A stretch of 64,000 bases of DNA, from assembly GCA_932521025.1 (NCBI GenBank), contig OW051468.1, forward strand, positions 3,348,064 through 3,412,063, read 5' to 3'. Below the pieces are notes generated by a model. That model saw nothing but the letters and a program-made list of their open reading frames with translations. It was not told the DNA's origin and ran no database searches. This document shows, piece by piece, positions 22,101 to 30,197 of the stretch. Source of the stretch: Oscheius onirici (taxonomy: Eukaryota > Nematoda > Chromadorea > Rhabditida > Rhabditidae). Within the stretch, counting starts at the first letter, position 1. Each line of letters starts with the position of its first letter. Made by a program: the position numbers and the translations under genes.

Positions 22101-24825
22101 AAAAAAAATCAGAAAAAAATGCGAAATGAATTTTTTTAGCCCGCCGCAAAGTCCAACCTGGCCGCAGCGCAGCTCAGACCGCAGACCGCTTTTTTTTAAA
22201 TGTAGGTCTAGCCGAGGCCGAATGAATAGGCTATATACGAGCCCTGGAAAGCTCATCGCCTGAGTACAGTGATCGGTCAAAGTTTCGATCAAAACACAAT
22301 TTTGCCCATAACTCTTCAGGGTTGCATCCTACAAAAAAGTTGTCAACTACAATAATTTTTTTCTCGGCAAGACGAGTATTTTGCGTTTCTAAAAACGATT
22401 TTCGACTTTGGGATCATGCCGAAACTGCAAATGTCTGGATGGCGCAGTGGGTTTGGAAAATTCACGCTGGAGCGACCAGGGTTCGAGTCGCCGTGAGCAA
22501 ATCTTTTAGTTTTTCAACTATAGCATTCTACTGGGCTAAATATCACCCCTGTAAAATATCAGCACGATTGGATCGGTAATTTTTAGAAAAAAGGGGTGTT
22601 TTTTGACCAAAATGTGCATTTTCTCATCTTTTTTAGTGAAAAAGGTCAGCAAAATGTAACAATATTACTATTCATCTATTTAGTTCTAAAATACGCTAAA
22701 ATGCACTGTAATATGATCATTTTTGGTCTGATCCCGGTCCGATGGCCAAGTCTGGGGAGCGGGCCCTGGTGGGCCGGCCCAGGCCCGGGCCCTGAAATCT
22801 CGGCCTGGCTCGGCCCGTTCCCATGCCTACAGGAGTCGAAGAATTTGCGCGCGCAAATTCAAAAGGGGTAGCGGGGGAGGCTCGCTTTAAGTTGACAGGC
22901 TTCCCTTGTTAGTAGATCTAACACCGCATTTTTAGATCTCCGGTAGTACAACAAACTCTATTAGGCATAATCACTCAAACTGAGGTAACATCTAGCAAGT
23001 TTTTGAGTTAGCAATGACAGGATATCTAAACTATTAAAGTTCTATGGTGTCTGTGATTCTGTTTGTCCGTAACCTCGAACAAGTCAAAACGGGTCATGAT
23101 TTTGTGCCTGTGCGTTAACTACGCTGGAGCGACCTTTTGTCGAAAAATGGAAAGTCGAATAACTTTTTGCACGAAGGAGTAAAATACGTTTTTCAAAAAA
23201 AGAAAGATGCGTCTCAATGAGGTTAGTTTTTTGAAGTTGACTTTTTTTTGTATCTCCCAACACCAAAAAGTTATTGCGAAAATATTGCGTTTTTGGTCCG
23301 ATTTTCAAAGCTACCGTAACCCTTGATCCCAAAATCCAAACTGTCCCAAAAGCTCTCAATAATTTTTTTTCGAGGTCGATTACCCCTAGTAACAATCCCG
23401 GACCGATACGATCAATTTGAAGGGTAGCTGGAGTACTACGGGACATGACTTCTGACGCGCCCTAATAATAAGTGAGCTGTTGACTAGGGAAGGGATCATA
23501 AAGGATAAGAAGAGGTCGGTTGAAGATAGCGGTTGATTGAAAAGGGATTAAGCAGGAGCTTTGTTTCGAATAATGGTAAAGACGGATAGACTGAACTTTG
23601 AAACAATTAGGCTAATAAGTAACGCCGCCGTCCGGCGGCGAAGCGGGCTGGTATCAGTTTGAAAGTTAGAGTTAGTCCTTGTTACTTCTGCGGTAGCTTG
23701 AAGGAGTCTCTCTGCAGTAACTGATTAAAGTTTGTTCGAACCAAGAGATCTAACGGGCTCTATAGTTTAAGGTGGACGCACCTCGTATTAGAACCATTTC
23801 GAGCTTCATTCGAAAGACTTACCATGTAGGAAATCATCATGATCTCATCGGTCTCTCTATCTGGAAACTTCAGCGGCAACTTGGTAGTTTCAATATCGTA
23901 GGCCAAGACGACCGGATCCACGGGATTGATTGTTTCTGTTATGCTCTCTATTGACGGCATTCTGGCTGTTCCGGCCATTCCTTTGACTTTGTACCAGCTT
24001 CCGACGAATATTTTCTGATCGATGGCTACACGCATATGGTAGGGCAGGTCGTGTTCGCGAATATCGAGAATCTGTTCCATGATGTCGCCGTCGCTTAGAG
24101 CGTAATTGTCTCCTCCCATTGTTCTGATAATTTTGTTTGGGAATATCTTCAAAAAACTTACTTTCTCAAATAATCTCCATAAGTTGATTCTTTCTTAATT
24201 CTGTCCTTATTTTTTCTGATTTCCGGCATCAGATCCTTTTTAACGCGAGCCAGCTCGGCCATCGAAGGGAAAGACAGCTTCAGGTAAGTTTTTTGGATTC
24301 CGGCCAAATGGTTCGCCTGAATTTTGTCCAATTTTTTTTTAAAAGAATAAGCCTACTAGATCGAGATCTTCCTTGTCGATCGGCTCAATATTAAAAGAAT
24401 TCTGATACTTTTTCGCCAGATATCCTTGTACATGTTGCTCTTTGCCGCTGGCTGTCGAAATGTAGAAGTATGGTCGGAACGGGTAAGCTATCTGAATTTA
24501 GATCAACGAATATTAGCTAAAATTGGTCTTACCCTGAACCGCCTACCACTCTCCTCGATAAAATAGAAATCCACCGCTGCCAAAATAATCTTTGTCTGCT
24601 CGTCGATTATTTCCGACGGTTGGATGTTTACGAGCCAGGCTAGTCTTTCCGGGGGTTCTGTATACTTTTCGAAGCCATATTTGCAATCAATCAGGTCGTT
24701 GAACTTGATCGTTTTCACTCGCTCGTCGTAATTTGCATCCCTGGGTTATTTTGTTGCGAACAAGAAAGACAGGCAACCAACTTTTCATGAGCCTTGGCAA
24801 GGAGTTCATCTCGATCTTCGTTCAT
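13126..24825 (-). CDS. POLE: DNA polymerase epsilon catalytic subunit (leading-strand replicase)
   Basis: Large B-family polymerase of nuclear leading-strand replication. ATG 24825 ([15 protein letters not shown]) leads into [19 protein letters not shown], typical of the family N-terminus. The proofreading exonuclease motifs are intact: Exo [14 protein letters not shown], Exo [18 protein letters not shown], Exo [19 protein letters not shown]. Polymerase motifs are intact: [44 protein letters not shown]. After a charged linker come the inactive C-terminal polymerase-like half and both C-terminal cysteine modules ([15 protein letters not shown] and [17 protein letters not shown]), which bind accessory subunits. 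The stop is at 13126. There are more than twenty exons. Most introns are 30-60 nt; two stand out: 17655-18233, which holds a nested antisense gene, and 20994-23822, which holds transposon debris. It is divergent from the PNGase gene. Confidence 0.97.
17839..17845 (+). promoter_or_regulatory. TATA box of the nested peptide gene
   Basis: TATAAAT lies 47 bases upstream of ATG 17892 and inside a POLE intron. On this strand it is the expected distance from a start site for a short 5'UTR. Confidence 0.5.
17892..18182 (+). CDS. Nested gene: small secreted Gly/Cys/Pro-rich peptide
   Basis: Two exons, 17892-17918 and 18057-18182, are separated by a phase-0 intron with GTGAGT donor and TTTCAG acceptor. 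They encode 50 residues. The N-terminal half is a strong signal peptide (start MFHILPAKA, hydrophobic core [11 protein letters not shown], cleavage expected after TLA). The mature peptide begins CIGGGGGCC and continues with alternating Cys/Pro/Gln to a final GCG. TATA box, start, intron, stop and AATAAA all fit inside a 579-bp POLE intron on the opposite strand. Comparable Gly/Cys/Pro-rich openings occur in nematode cuticle-associated and ground-like proteins, but no ground-like domain follows. It could act as a cuticle or surface component or a disulfide-rich secreted peptide; that is inference. Confidence 0.65.
18223..18228 (+). terminator. Poly(A) signal of the nested peptide gene
   Basis: AATAAA lies 41 bases after the nested gene's stop and 5 bases before the POLE exon edge at 18234. 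Cleavage 10-25 bases downstream would make the two transcripts overlap antisense within that POLE exon. Confidence 0.55.
21354..21716. mobile_element. Palindromic MITE in POLE intron
   Basis: The outer arms are inverted repeats: CTCTAGTTTTGATGGGTTTC on the left and its complement GAAACCCATCAAAACTGTAG (slightly diverged) on the right. The repeat extends outward into T-rich and A-rich flanks. An inner inverted repeat (ACTATTCCCTTGAACA at about 21427 and its complement near 21517) makes the unit a nested hairpin. No coding capacity. Confidence 0.7.
21723..21801 (-). repeat. tRNA-like sequence (tRNA pseudogene or SINE head)
   Basis: On the minus strand a perfect 7-bp acceptor stem (GGAAAAC/GTTTTCC) brackets an A-box-like TGGCAGCGTGG and a B-box-like GAGTTCGATTC. 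A loop CTCATGA would carry a CAT (Met) anticodon, but the anticodon stem pairs poorly, so this is not called as a working tRNA. Confidence 0.5.
21818..22189. mobile_element. Long-hairpin MITE with roughly 170-bp arms
   Basis: The left arm contains AAGGTTGGACTTTGCGGCGG then GCTAAAAAAATTC, and the right arm is its close reverse complement to 22189. The arms nearly meet at the centre (about 22000). GC-rich ends and AT-rich middle, no coding frame. It sits in the large POLE intron and would form a very stable hairpin in the pre-mRNA. Confidence 0.75.
22435..22500 (+). repeat. tRNA-like sequence, possible SINE head
   Basis: A-box-like TGGCGCAGTGGG and B-box-like GGGTTCGAGTC are spaced as in a tRNA promoter. 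The cloverleaf is not convincing. A fragment of a GGCCC-rich hAT element begins about 76 bases downstream. Confidence 0.45.
22576..22829 (+). mobile_element. 5'-truncated hAT-type element (GGCCC-rich family)
   Basis: It matches, in reverse orientation, one half of the complete element at 49587-50072: the shared core TTTTTTGACCAAAATGTGCA and the GC-rich end GGCCCGTTCCCATGCCTA. The other terminus is missing. Another partial copy is at 36663-36888. Confidence 0.75.
23025..23651 (+). mobile_element. Non-autonomous Helitron in POLE intron
   Basis: It begins TCTAAACTATTAAAG and ends with a perfect 8-bp hairpin (CGCCGCCG-TC-CGGCGGCG, 23623-23640), seven bases, then CTGG. It sits between A (23024) and T (23652). 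A 5' TC, a 3' CTRR, a subterminal hairpin and insertion between A and T without duplication are the Helitron hallmarks. The ATGGTGTCTGTG motif near the 5' end is shared with copies at 49733 and 43767. No Rep-helicase frame is present, so it would depend on enzymes supplied in trans. Confidence 0.8.
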
Positions 24826-25109
24826 TCGATTTCCTTTTCGCCCTGTTTACCAGACTGAAAAATTGTTTTTGTTTGGATGACTACTAGGAAAATTGCCAAG
24901 AAAATGAGAGGAAAACCCCCCTGAAGAGATGAATTTCAAAAAGCTCATTTTCGCGGACTATGTGCTTCACAAATCGTGACGAGACCTTTTGCGTACGACG
25001 AATCAGCGCCAACTGAAGAAAAGCTTACAAATTGTTCGTTTTCCAGTTGCCTGCTCTTTTTTTGTTGTTTTCTCCTCCGAAAACAAACATTTACCTACAA
25101 AAAGTTCAG
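24826..25109. promoter_or_regulatory. Bidirectional promoter interval, POLE / PNGase
   Basis: Only 284 bp separate the divergent start codons of POLE (-) and the PNGase gene (+). The PNGase ATG at 25110 follows AAAAAGTTCAG directly, a typical acceptor, so cis 5'UTR splicing or trans-splicing is likely. No TATA box is evident on either side. Confidence 0.5.
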
Positions 25110-27331
25110 ATGGTCATCCAAGTCGGCACGCTGGATGAATTTAACCAATATCTCAATGAAGCCGATGCCAGCAGACTGATCGTTGTAGATTTTTACGCAG
25201 ACTGGTGCCCTCCCTGCAGAGCCATTGCTCCCTTCTACGCAGGACTCGCCTCCAGCTACACGAATGCTTCGTTTCTGAAAGTCAACGTGGATAATTGCCG
25301 AGGTTTGACGAATTAAAACCGAAAAGTAGGTAATTTTCAGACATTTCCACGATGTACGCAGTCAGAGCCATGCCCACTTTCCTCTTCTTCAAACAGGGAC
25401 GAGAAATCGCGAGAGTCCAAGGAGCAAACGCCGAGAGCATTTCTCAGATCATCAGCCAGTATGGTTTTATCATTAACTTGTTCATTTTTCACTACCCTTA
25501 GACACTACAGCGAGACAGTGAGTCCGAATGCTGCCACAGAGCAAGAGCGACAATTCCTTTCACAGTTCGTGCGACATTCGGAGGTGATAAGACATTATAC
25601 GGACCTCGTCAACAAGACTCTTGCACTCAGTCTTATCCCGTCCGAAAAGCTCCAGGAAAATGCTACAGTTGACGGAAAAGTAAATCAGTTCGAACTTGCC
25701 AAAGGTAATATTTTGCCATTTAAACCTATAAAAAATCTCTAGAACTTCTCCTCTGGTTCAAGACGGAATTCTTCAGCTGGTGTGATAGCCCAATCTGTCA
25801 AGATTGTTCCAAACAGACTGCCAAAGAATCCTACAAGCGAGGTTAGTATGCTCTTTGGTAAAATAAGTCTGAAAATTGTTCAGGTACTCCGAGTCTCGAC
25901 GAACAAGAATTCGAAAGCAGTCGAGTGGAAGTTTACGACTGTACCAACTGTAAGAAGGAGGTACGCTTTCCCCGATATAATAATCCACAAAAGCTGCTGG
26001 AAACAAGGCTAGTTTGATCTTATTCTGGAAAAGAAAAATCAAATTTTTAGGACCGGTCGCTGCGGAGAATGGGCCAACTGTTTCTGTCTGATAGCAGCTG
26101 CTATGGACTTTGATGTCAGGTAAATGTTTTTCTTTGAGAACATAGCTTGACAGAGTATCTATGTGTGTAAAATTGAAGCCCACAAGGTTTGAACCGAGCT
26201 ATTGAACAGTTCCTTTTGAACAAACCACAATTTCAGATTCATTTACGACGTGACGGATCACGTCTGGGTCGAGCTCTGGATCCCGGAATTTGACCGCTGG
26301 GTTCATTGTGATCCATGTGAGAATGTCATCGATAAGCCCTATCTATACGAAAAGGGCTGGAACAAGAAGCTCAGTTACGTCATTGCCTACGGTCTGGATC
26401 ACGTCGTCGATACGACCTGGACCTATTCGGACCGACACAAGTCTCTTTTGAAGCGGAGGAACAGAGTCAGAGAACCCGTTCTGGCCAACTTTTTACAGGT
26501 TTTTGAACTTTTTTTGATTCGATTGAGAAATATTTAGAAGCTTTCCAAACGAGTAGCCACAAGTTACGGAGTGGACGACGCCCGGGAGAAGGAGCTGAAG
26601 AGAAGACGAATGAAGGAACTGATTCAAAGTATTCATGTCGGCGGAAAGACGAAAGACGAAAACAGCTATGAGGGCCGATCTACGGGCAGTGTCGAATGGC
26701 GATTTGCTCGTGGAGAGCTCGGCGCCAGTCCGAAAAAGAAACCGGCGGTTGTTATCCGGCCGAATGACGAGGAATTGGCTGCCAAGAGGCTGAAACTCAC
26801 GTACAATGCTTCCATGGACGTCTACAGCCGCGGCAGTTCCACTACAAAGGGCTGGTCATCTCTTCTTTACAAGTCGAAAGACATCCAACGGAAGGTCGAA
26901 GCCGACTGGAAGATGGTCTATTTGTGCAGGAAAGAGGGCAAAGAGGAAGGAGAAGTCCGTTTTTCTTGTCCTTTTCAAGGCTAAAATGAGTTTCAGGTAA
27001 CTTGGGCCATTGACTTGACGGGAGTGAAAGTCGGCTCGGCCAGTGTCAAATTCACCGGAAATCAGGAGTTCGAAAACGCCAAAATAATTCTTTCCGTCTG
27101 CGCCGACGATGTAATTTTTTTGGTTTCTTGACTAATAAAGGAATTCAGATGTGTATGCCGCTTCCAACTTCCGGCTTTATCCAAGTCAATAATACTCCTT
27201 CCAGTCTGCTAAAAATCACTGCTAATTTTGCCGGTGGACGAGGCGAAAACGCCTTCCAACACGCCCAGCTGTTCCGAAGTTCTCTGGACTCTAGAGACAA
27301 CCAGCTCGAGTTTGACATTACTTTCGAATAA
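25110..27331 (+). CDS. png-1: Peptide:N-glycanase with N-terminal thioredoxin domain (PNG-1 type)
   Basis: Cytosolic enzyme that strips N-glycans from misfolded glycoproteins exported from the ER. The first about 110 residues are a thioredoxin fold with active site WCPPC. A helical linker follows, then the transglutaminase-like core: zinc-binding CxxC pairs (WCDSPICQDC and YDCTNC), catalytic Cys in GRCGEWANCF, His in TDHVWVELW and Asp in HCDPCE. The C-terminus carries a PAW-type sugar-binding region (SVEWRFARGELG to the final SSLDSRDNQLEFDITFE). The thioredoxin fusion is known from Caenorhabditis PNG-1; vertebrate and yeast enzymes lack it. One intron near 25998 uses a GC donor (ACAAG/GCTAGT), needed to keep LLETRTGRCGEW in frame. 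Poly(A) signal at 27388; a Merlin element begins 8 bases after it. Confidence 0.95.
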
Positions 27332-27387
27332 TATTTCTATTTTTGCCTGGGTCGCTTTGTGATATCTGTACAAATACCAAAAAAATT

Positions 27388-27393
27388 AATAAA
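27388..27393 (+). terminator. Poly(A) signal of the PNGase gene
   Basis: AATAAA lies 57 bases after the PNGase stop. Its last base is the first base of the Merlin target duplication (27393-27400), so everything downstream of the hexamer is now transposon sequence. Confidence 0.7.
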
Positions 27394-27400
27394 GTTTTAC

Positions 27401-27538
27401 GGTAATACTCGAGCAGGCACCCCCCCCCCCCCTTCGTTCAAACGTTTTTTCGCGGCCATTTTCAACTTCGGCGGGAATCTTTCTTTTTACTTCATTTTCT
27501 TTTATTTTCCACGTTTCTTCACCATTTCTCGTCATTTT
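27401..27538 (+). repeat. Left terminal inverted repeat of the Merlin element
   Basis: It matches the reverse complement of 29513-29643 almost base for base for about 130 bp. The exception is a run of 13 C at 27420-27432, against 6 in the other arm. Confidence 0.93.
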
Positions 27539-27784
27539 CCAGCATTTTTTGAGAAAAAATAGCACACAGACACAGAAAAGCGTTTATTTCACAAAAAACA
27601 AGAGTAAAAAGGGCATATATGGAAAAAACAGTACCGTCTGCTGTTGAAGACAACGTCTGCCATCATATGACCGATTGAGATTAAAGGACTTGCAACGGTG
27701 AGTCTTACAACGAAAAATGAGAAAATAGACAGAGAAATATCACCATCCGAGAAAAATTAGGCCTGTGAATCAGTCTCTTTACCT

Positions 27785-28895
27785 ATGGCCCGCCAGGATC
27801 CGACTCTTGTACAACTTTACGAACAATTTAAGGACCCTGTCCGGACAACGTCATTCCTTCGTCACTTTGATCTGCTGGCAGCTACGGATCCAGTTGGACA
27901 GAACAGACGTGGAAACGACTTCCTCGCCGTCTGTCACCAGAAGCCGTTCAATACGAGGAAGCCATTCTGTACCGACCTGATCAAGGAAGTCTCGAGGAAC
28001 GGCAATCCGATGTTTCGCTGCATTAAGTGTCGCAACGAAAAGTCGGCTCATCATGGACCGTCCGCCTACGATCCTGCTGCTGCTCCTACCGCTATGCCGG
28101 TATTCAACACTTTGGACGCAGCAGGAAGGCCGAATCGGATAGTGAGTGTAATGGAACAACTGTCTTACTCATAACATACAGATCGATCCTAAGGATGTTA
28201 TCTACATAGCCTTCTGTCTCGCCAAGGATCTCCGTGTCGCTACGCTTCCTGTCCTTATCGGCGTCAAGCTTGCCGACGATACAATCGTTTACTGGTCCCA
28301 GCGCATCAGGGAAATTATATTGACCGAGCTTGCTCAGTCTCCGAAAATGGGCGGCTTCGGGAACATCGTCGAGGTCGACGAGTGCTTCATGAGAGGAAGG
28401 CGTAAAGGAAATCGTGGCCGAATAATGCAAGACAACCGTCTCGGACACGTGGCCATCGTGTCAACAACTACCTCCGAAGAGCTCAGGGCGAGTGCATTCC
28501 ATATCCTAAAAAGATCAATTTTTGAAGGTCCATGGCTCTTTGACATGATTTGCCGTCGAACCAAAGAGGTCTGTGCCTTCTGGGTCCACGACCGAACTGC
28601 CGCCACTCTCATCCCGATGATCAGAGACAACTTCGCTCAGGGAACAATGATCTACAGTGACGAATGGAGAACGGACCGTCAAGTGGTCGACCACGGATTC
28701 GGCAACACTGCTGTGAATCAGAGCCAGAACTTCGTCGATCCGGTTACTGGGTGCAGCACGCAAATCATCGAGAGGCAGTGGAGGAAGATTAAAAAACCGC
28801 TCCTTCGACTTGGCCCCGGTGCCCGTGAGCGCACTCTTCCGTCCCACCTCGCTCTCCACTGGTGGTTGTCCCAGAATGGCCGTCATGTGTGTTGA
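27785..28895 (+). CDS. Merlin transposase (ISXO2/IS1595-like DDE domain)
   Basis: Two exons, 27785-28141 and 28182-28895, joined across a 40-nt GT-AG intron, encode 356 residues without interruption. The N-terminal part has a degenerate zinc-ribbon-like CIKC motif (MFRCIKCRNEKSAHHG). The catalytic ISXO2-like domain shows the expected acidic residues: first D in VEVDECFMRGR, second D in MIYSDEWRTD, and E in IIERQWRKIKK, with the family signature QNFVDPVTGCSTQ between. It would cut and rejoin the element at its inverted repeats in the nucleus. Intact frame, splice sites and repeats suggest possible present activity. Confidence 0.92.
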
Positions 28896-29512
28896 TCCTT
28901 TCTATCGCCTCTTGGAACTGATATCCAAACATAATTAGCTCTTTGCTAAATTGTTGTTAGCTTGCTTTCTGCAGTTATTAAATTTTCTTGTTGCATCTGT
29001 AACAAAATTGGGTGGAAAAAAAAAGATGAAAAACCTGATAGAGATGCAGACGACGATGAAGAAAAGAGCCTTCTGACGAATCCTCTGACGAATAGCCCTT
29101 CGAAGAATCCTAGGTCTCTGCAATCCTCGCTCTTGTCGCCCGTCGTCCTCATTTCCTGGAAGTAATCTCATAGAATTTAAAACAACTGCTGTCTGGAACT
29201 AATCAGTAAGAAACTGGCCTGTAAATAAGCCACGGGGAGATTCGGTTGAATCTCGGACCCGTGGCAATCTTCTTTTCGATTCTTTCCAACTTGATTCTTG
29301 TTGTTAGAACGAAGATCAACTGAAAACATGCTAATAAAGTATGACATAAGGGTTGCTGAGCAATTACAGATGAAAAAAATGGACGATATTAAACTGAAAA
29401 AAAATCGTGGAAAACGGCTAATATTTTGGTACAAAGACTTTCAGCCGCTATTTTTCAATAAAGATTGAGTTTTTTTAATGATTGGTAACGGAAAATATAG
29501 GAAAACGAAGAA

Positions 29513-29643
29513 AAAATGACGAGAAATGGTGAAGAAACGTGGAAAATAAAAGAAAATGAAGTAAAAAGAAAGATTCCCGCCGAAGTTGAAAATGGCCGCG
29601 AAAAAACGTTTGAACGAAGGGGGGTGCCTGCTCGAGTATTACC
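29513..29643 (-). repeat. Right terminal inverted repeat of the Merlin element
   Basis: Reverse complement of the left arm, ending GCCTGCTCGAGTATTACC at 29643. The target duplication follows at 29644-29651. Confidence 0.93.
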
Positions 29644-29670
29644 AGTTTTATGGCTTTCAAACGTGTGTAC

Positions 29671-29972
29671 CAGGGTTGGGCGAACATTGGAATTTGGGGC
29701 GAACATGAACTGAAGATCCCCTAAATTTTTTTTTGGAACAACCGAACACGAACTGTTTGTCGTCTCAATGTTTGGTCACGAACACAACTCGAACATTTCA
29801 CTATTACCGCTGGATAAATTGTTCGTGTTCTTTTGGACTCTGTTCGAGCCGAACAGCGAACATTTCCACCTTTTTGTTCGACAACCTAACACGAACATTC
29901 GCCAGTTCCATGTTCGCCCTCGAACACGAACTGTTCGTGTTCAAAACGAACACGAACATTCGCTCAACCCTG
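29671..29972. mobile_element. hAT-type MITE (GAACA-rich) with perfect 8-bp duplication
   Basis: It starts CAGGGTTGGGCGAAC and ends GAACATTCGCTCAACCCTG, flanked by identical octamers GTGTGTAC at 29663-29670 and 29973-29980. CAGGG termini and 8-bp duplications are hAT hallmarks. The interior is unusually rich in repeated CGAACA/TGTTCG units on both strands. It lies 20 bp beyond the Merlin duplication. A sister copy with its own duplication is at 36527-37134. Confidence 0.88.
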
Positions 29973-30197
29973 GTGTGTACTGTGAAATAACTTCCCCCTT
30001 CCCAACAAATCGGTGCTACGATCAAAACATCATCTTTATAGTCGATCTGTACAGAAACCCGTGCGAGTAGAGAATGCACAATAGTTAAACCAGGCTATAA
30101 TGTGAAACAGCAGAATAAATCAAATGGGTAGGGAAGAAGAAAGTGATATATTTCAAATTGGATGAGAAGGCAAGATTGGCTGCCCGTTGGAGATAAT

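Larger units (their letters stand above)
27401..29643 (+). mobile_element. Merlin-superfamily DNA transposon, apparently complete
   Basis: The 2243-bp element is bounded by inverted repeats starting GGTAATACTCGAGCAGGCAC, and by an 8-bp target duplication AGTTTTAC (27393-27400) / AGTTTTAT (29644-29651), one mismatch. The 8-9 bp duplication is characteristic of Merlin, the eukaryotic relative of bacterial IS1016/IS1595. It carries one spliced transposase gene with no in-frame stops or shifts. About 600 bp of noncoding sequence separates the gene from the right arm. Arms differ mainly in a poly-C run (13 versus 6), so insertion looks recent. Confidence 0.92.

Noticed and set aside
21867-22292. 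Overlapping frames on both strands in the POLE intron
   Set aside because: They are mirror translations of the two arms of a long-hairpin MITE.
29740-29972. GAACA-rich repeats as a CRISPR-like or tandem array
   Set aside because: Unit spacing is irregular and both orientations occur inside a MITE with 8-bp target duplications; this is transposon interior.
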